DNA from: Vespula vulgaris
Lineage: Eukaryota > Arthropoda > Insecta > Hymenoptera > Vespidae
Reading direction: 5' to 3'
DNA length: 64,000 bases
Assembly: GCF_905475345.1 (NCBI RefSeq)
Contig: NC_066586.1
Span: forward strand, 18,764,812 to 18,828,811
Of the stretch, positions 62,251-64,000 are shown piece after piece. A model generated the notes under the pieces. That model ran no database searches and was not told where the DNA came from. It was given only the letters and a program-made list of their open reading frames with translations. A program made the translations under genes and the position numbers. The stretch's first letter is position 1. Each line of letters starts with the position of its first letter.

Positions 62251-64000
62251 AGTATATGTATGTATATATGTACGTAGATACGTATGTATGTATCTATGTA
62301 CGTATGTACGATTTTCTAGAAGCTAATTTCTTAAATCTAACACAAAATCGTTTTACAAAGAAATTTAATAACTGGATAGTAAGAAGAATAACTAACTGCG
62401 CGATGATAACTAATGTTAATGCTTTTGTTGATGTTCTTTTTTCTTCTCTCTTTTTTTTTTCCGGTCTATTTTGAACAAAGACGACGCTTTATAAAAAATA
62501 TTTTAATCAATCGAGTAAAATATTTCCATAAAACGAAATAGGTAATGGTGAAACGGTTGTGAATGCTGACGAAAGTTGTCGATAGCAATTTTTTAGCTGC
62601 GACACGACGACGAACGGGCAAAAGCCGCATGGTGGATTTTAATTTCACCGATTTACACGTAAAAGCGTCGATTAAAATTTTATGCGATTACCTTGCCAAA
62701 CTCTATCTATCGTTTTACGTCGACCAACGATTTAATGATCCTATACCGATAAAATCGATCCCCATCGTTGTTACCTTCCCTGATTCGTTAACGAACGAAC
62801 ATGCTTGCTCGAGTGAATTTTAACGCCATCCTTCCGTCTATATTATTATTATTATCAGTCGATCTTAACGTTCGGCATATGCATTTTAAGTGTCTCATAT
62901 AGATAGTTAGATAGTTAAGTAGAGCTTTACCTTCGCCGTTGTAATCGTTGTTGTCGTCGTTGGACTTGTACGATAGTTTCTGCACAAATAGCGTAATTAT
63001 TACTACGCCTAGAAACTTGCAAAATAATTTACGAGGATGGAAAGAGAAAGAGACCTGCTAAAAGATATATAAACATTTCGCATTTTAATTTATAATCTCT
63101 CGTATATGAAGAGAGCATGGTACTCTTTTCATCATTTCTCAGATTCAAAACGTGCGCATCGTATTCGACGTTGTCGTTATATTTTTAATGTCGACTTATC
63201 GTCCAACTGCAGGACGTAATTAAAATTATTTCGACGGATTTTGTTCACCTCGTACGTTTCACTGTATCATACGTTTTACGAGAAAGAAAGTTAATTAAAA
63301 TAGAAGAGCTTTTGCTCTTTCTTTCTCTCTTTCTCTTTCTTTCTCTTGCCACTGGTCGATCGAAAGAAAAAGAGAAAGAGAAAGAGAGAGAGAGAAATAA
63401 ATAGAAATACACAGTTTAATACAAAGTGAACGAGCTGCATAATTCGAGCGAGATAATTGTTTGCCGATAACGCTTCTAATATGAAGGTAACTAAGCTGTT
63501 ACGAGTTTCGCGCGAACTTCGATATAGGGGCATATCGATTAGTATTCGCTGGAAGTCTTAGCCTCGCGAATGAGCTTCTACAAGAGATAGAGAGAGAGAG
63601 AGAGAGAGAGATAGTACCTTAATTCCGTCTCAATTGCCTTCGAGGGAAATTTCCTTGATGTCTACTTAAAATGTACCCACCTAATCTAATCGAATAGAGA
63701 CCTGTTATTACTCATATCATTAGATTTCCTATTCTATAGATAATTATTAGAGTTTATATATATAATTATTAATTATTAGAATTATTAGAGCTTATACATA
63801 TATATATATATATACATATATATATGTGTATATGTGTATGTATGCATGTATGTATGTATGTATGTATGTATATATATGTTATTGTACAATGTAGGATATA
63901 ACTAAAAAGTATATATTATATAATACAGAGTATAATAAATGAACGGTCTGTAGAAACTTTGAAAATAAGTTGTAGGGATCTAAACAAGTAGAAAATATCC
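62251..64000. other. AT-rich non-coding DNA to the window end
   Basis: GTATGTA-type repeats occur at 62250-62310. Complex sequence at 62560-62820 is open for 86 codons with no recognised domain. Purine/pyrimidine tracts lie at 63310-63400, (GA)n at 63588-63612, and TA then (TATG)n at 63795-63880. I see no supported gene. Confidence 0.55.
63836..63880. repeat. (TATG)n tetranucleotide array
   Basis: TATG/TGTA units follow a (TA)n run and end in a second short TA run. Confidence 0.9.

Noticed and set aside
62563..62823. 86-codon non-repetitive frame
   Set aside because: Composition is protein-like in places, but there is no recognised motif, no splice context and no second line of support.

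Overview
This 64 kb window reads as nuclear DNA of an insect, most plausibly a hymenopteran (bee, wasp or ant). It is AT-rich but keeps many CpG-containing words (TCGA, CGTACG, ACGT). It is crowded with (GA/CT)n, (TA)n, tri- and tetranucleotide arrays and long polypyrimidine runs. There is no operon structure, ribosome-binding-site pattern or dense coding. The taxonomic call is an inference from composition, not from a marker gene.

Only one stretch looks convincingly protein-coding: an exon on the + strand at about 50.7-51.24 kb. It carries a short hydrophobic segment, a Cys/His-rich patch, a mixed CAA/CAG polyglutamine tract and a non-repetitive C-terminal part that runs into a possible splice donor. 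I do not recognise the protein. The other long open frames I examined are mostly translated microsatellites (poly-S/L/F, poly-E/R, poly-Y/I) and I do not accept them as genes. The window therefore looks like intergenic and/or intronic DNA around one exon of a larger gene.

Region by region: 1-9.3 kb is AT-rich with simple repeats and the first copy of a dispersed repeat family. 9.3-16 kb is dominated by pyrimidine-rich tracts on the + strand and by a 92-bp TACC array. 16-22.8 kb has several non-repetitive islands of higher complexity and a three-unit local tandem duplication. 22.8-31.3 kb is very microsatellite-dense, with alternating (GA)n and (CT)n arrays at 28.5-29.3 kb, and contains the second dispersed-repeat copy. 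31.3-46 kb is mostly low-information sequence with a CpG-rich island at 37.7-38.35 kb. 46-47.3 kb holds a Sox-like paired motif and a degenerate tandem array. 49.2-51.2 kb is the coding neighbourhood. 53.4-54.7 kb holds a recent direct duplication followed by a compact cluster of homeodomain-, Sox-, E-box- and CRE-like motifs. 54.7-64 kb is again repeat-rich, with two smaller complex islands.

The main leads are the unrecognised polyQ exon, the enhancer-like cluster about 3 kb downstream of it, the dispersed repeat pair (about 6.97 and 29.93 kb) and several local segmental duplications. I found no convincing tRNA, rRNA, CRISPR array, known microRNA or transposon protein by eye.
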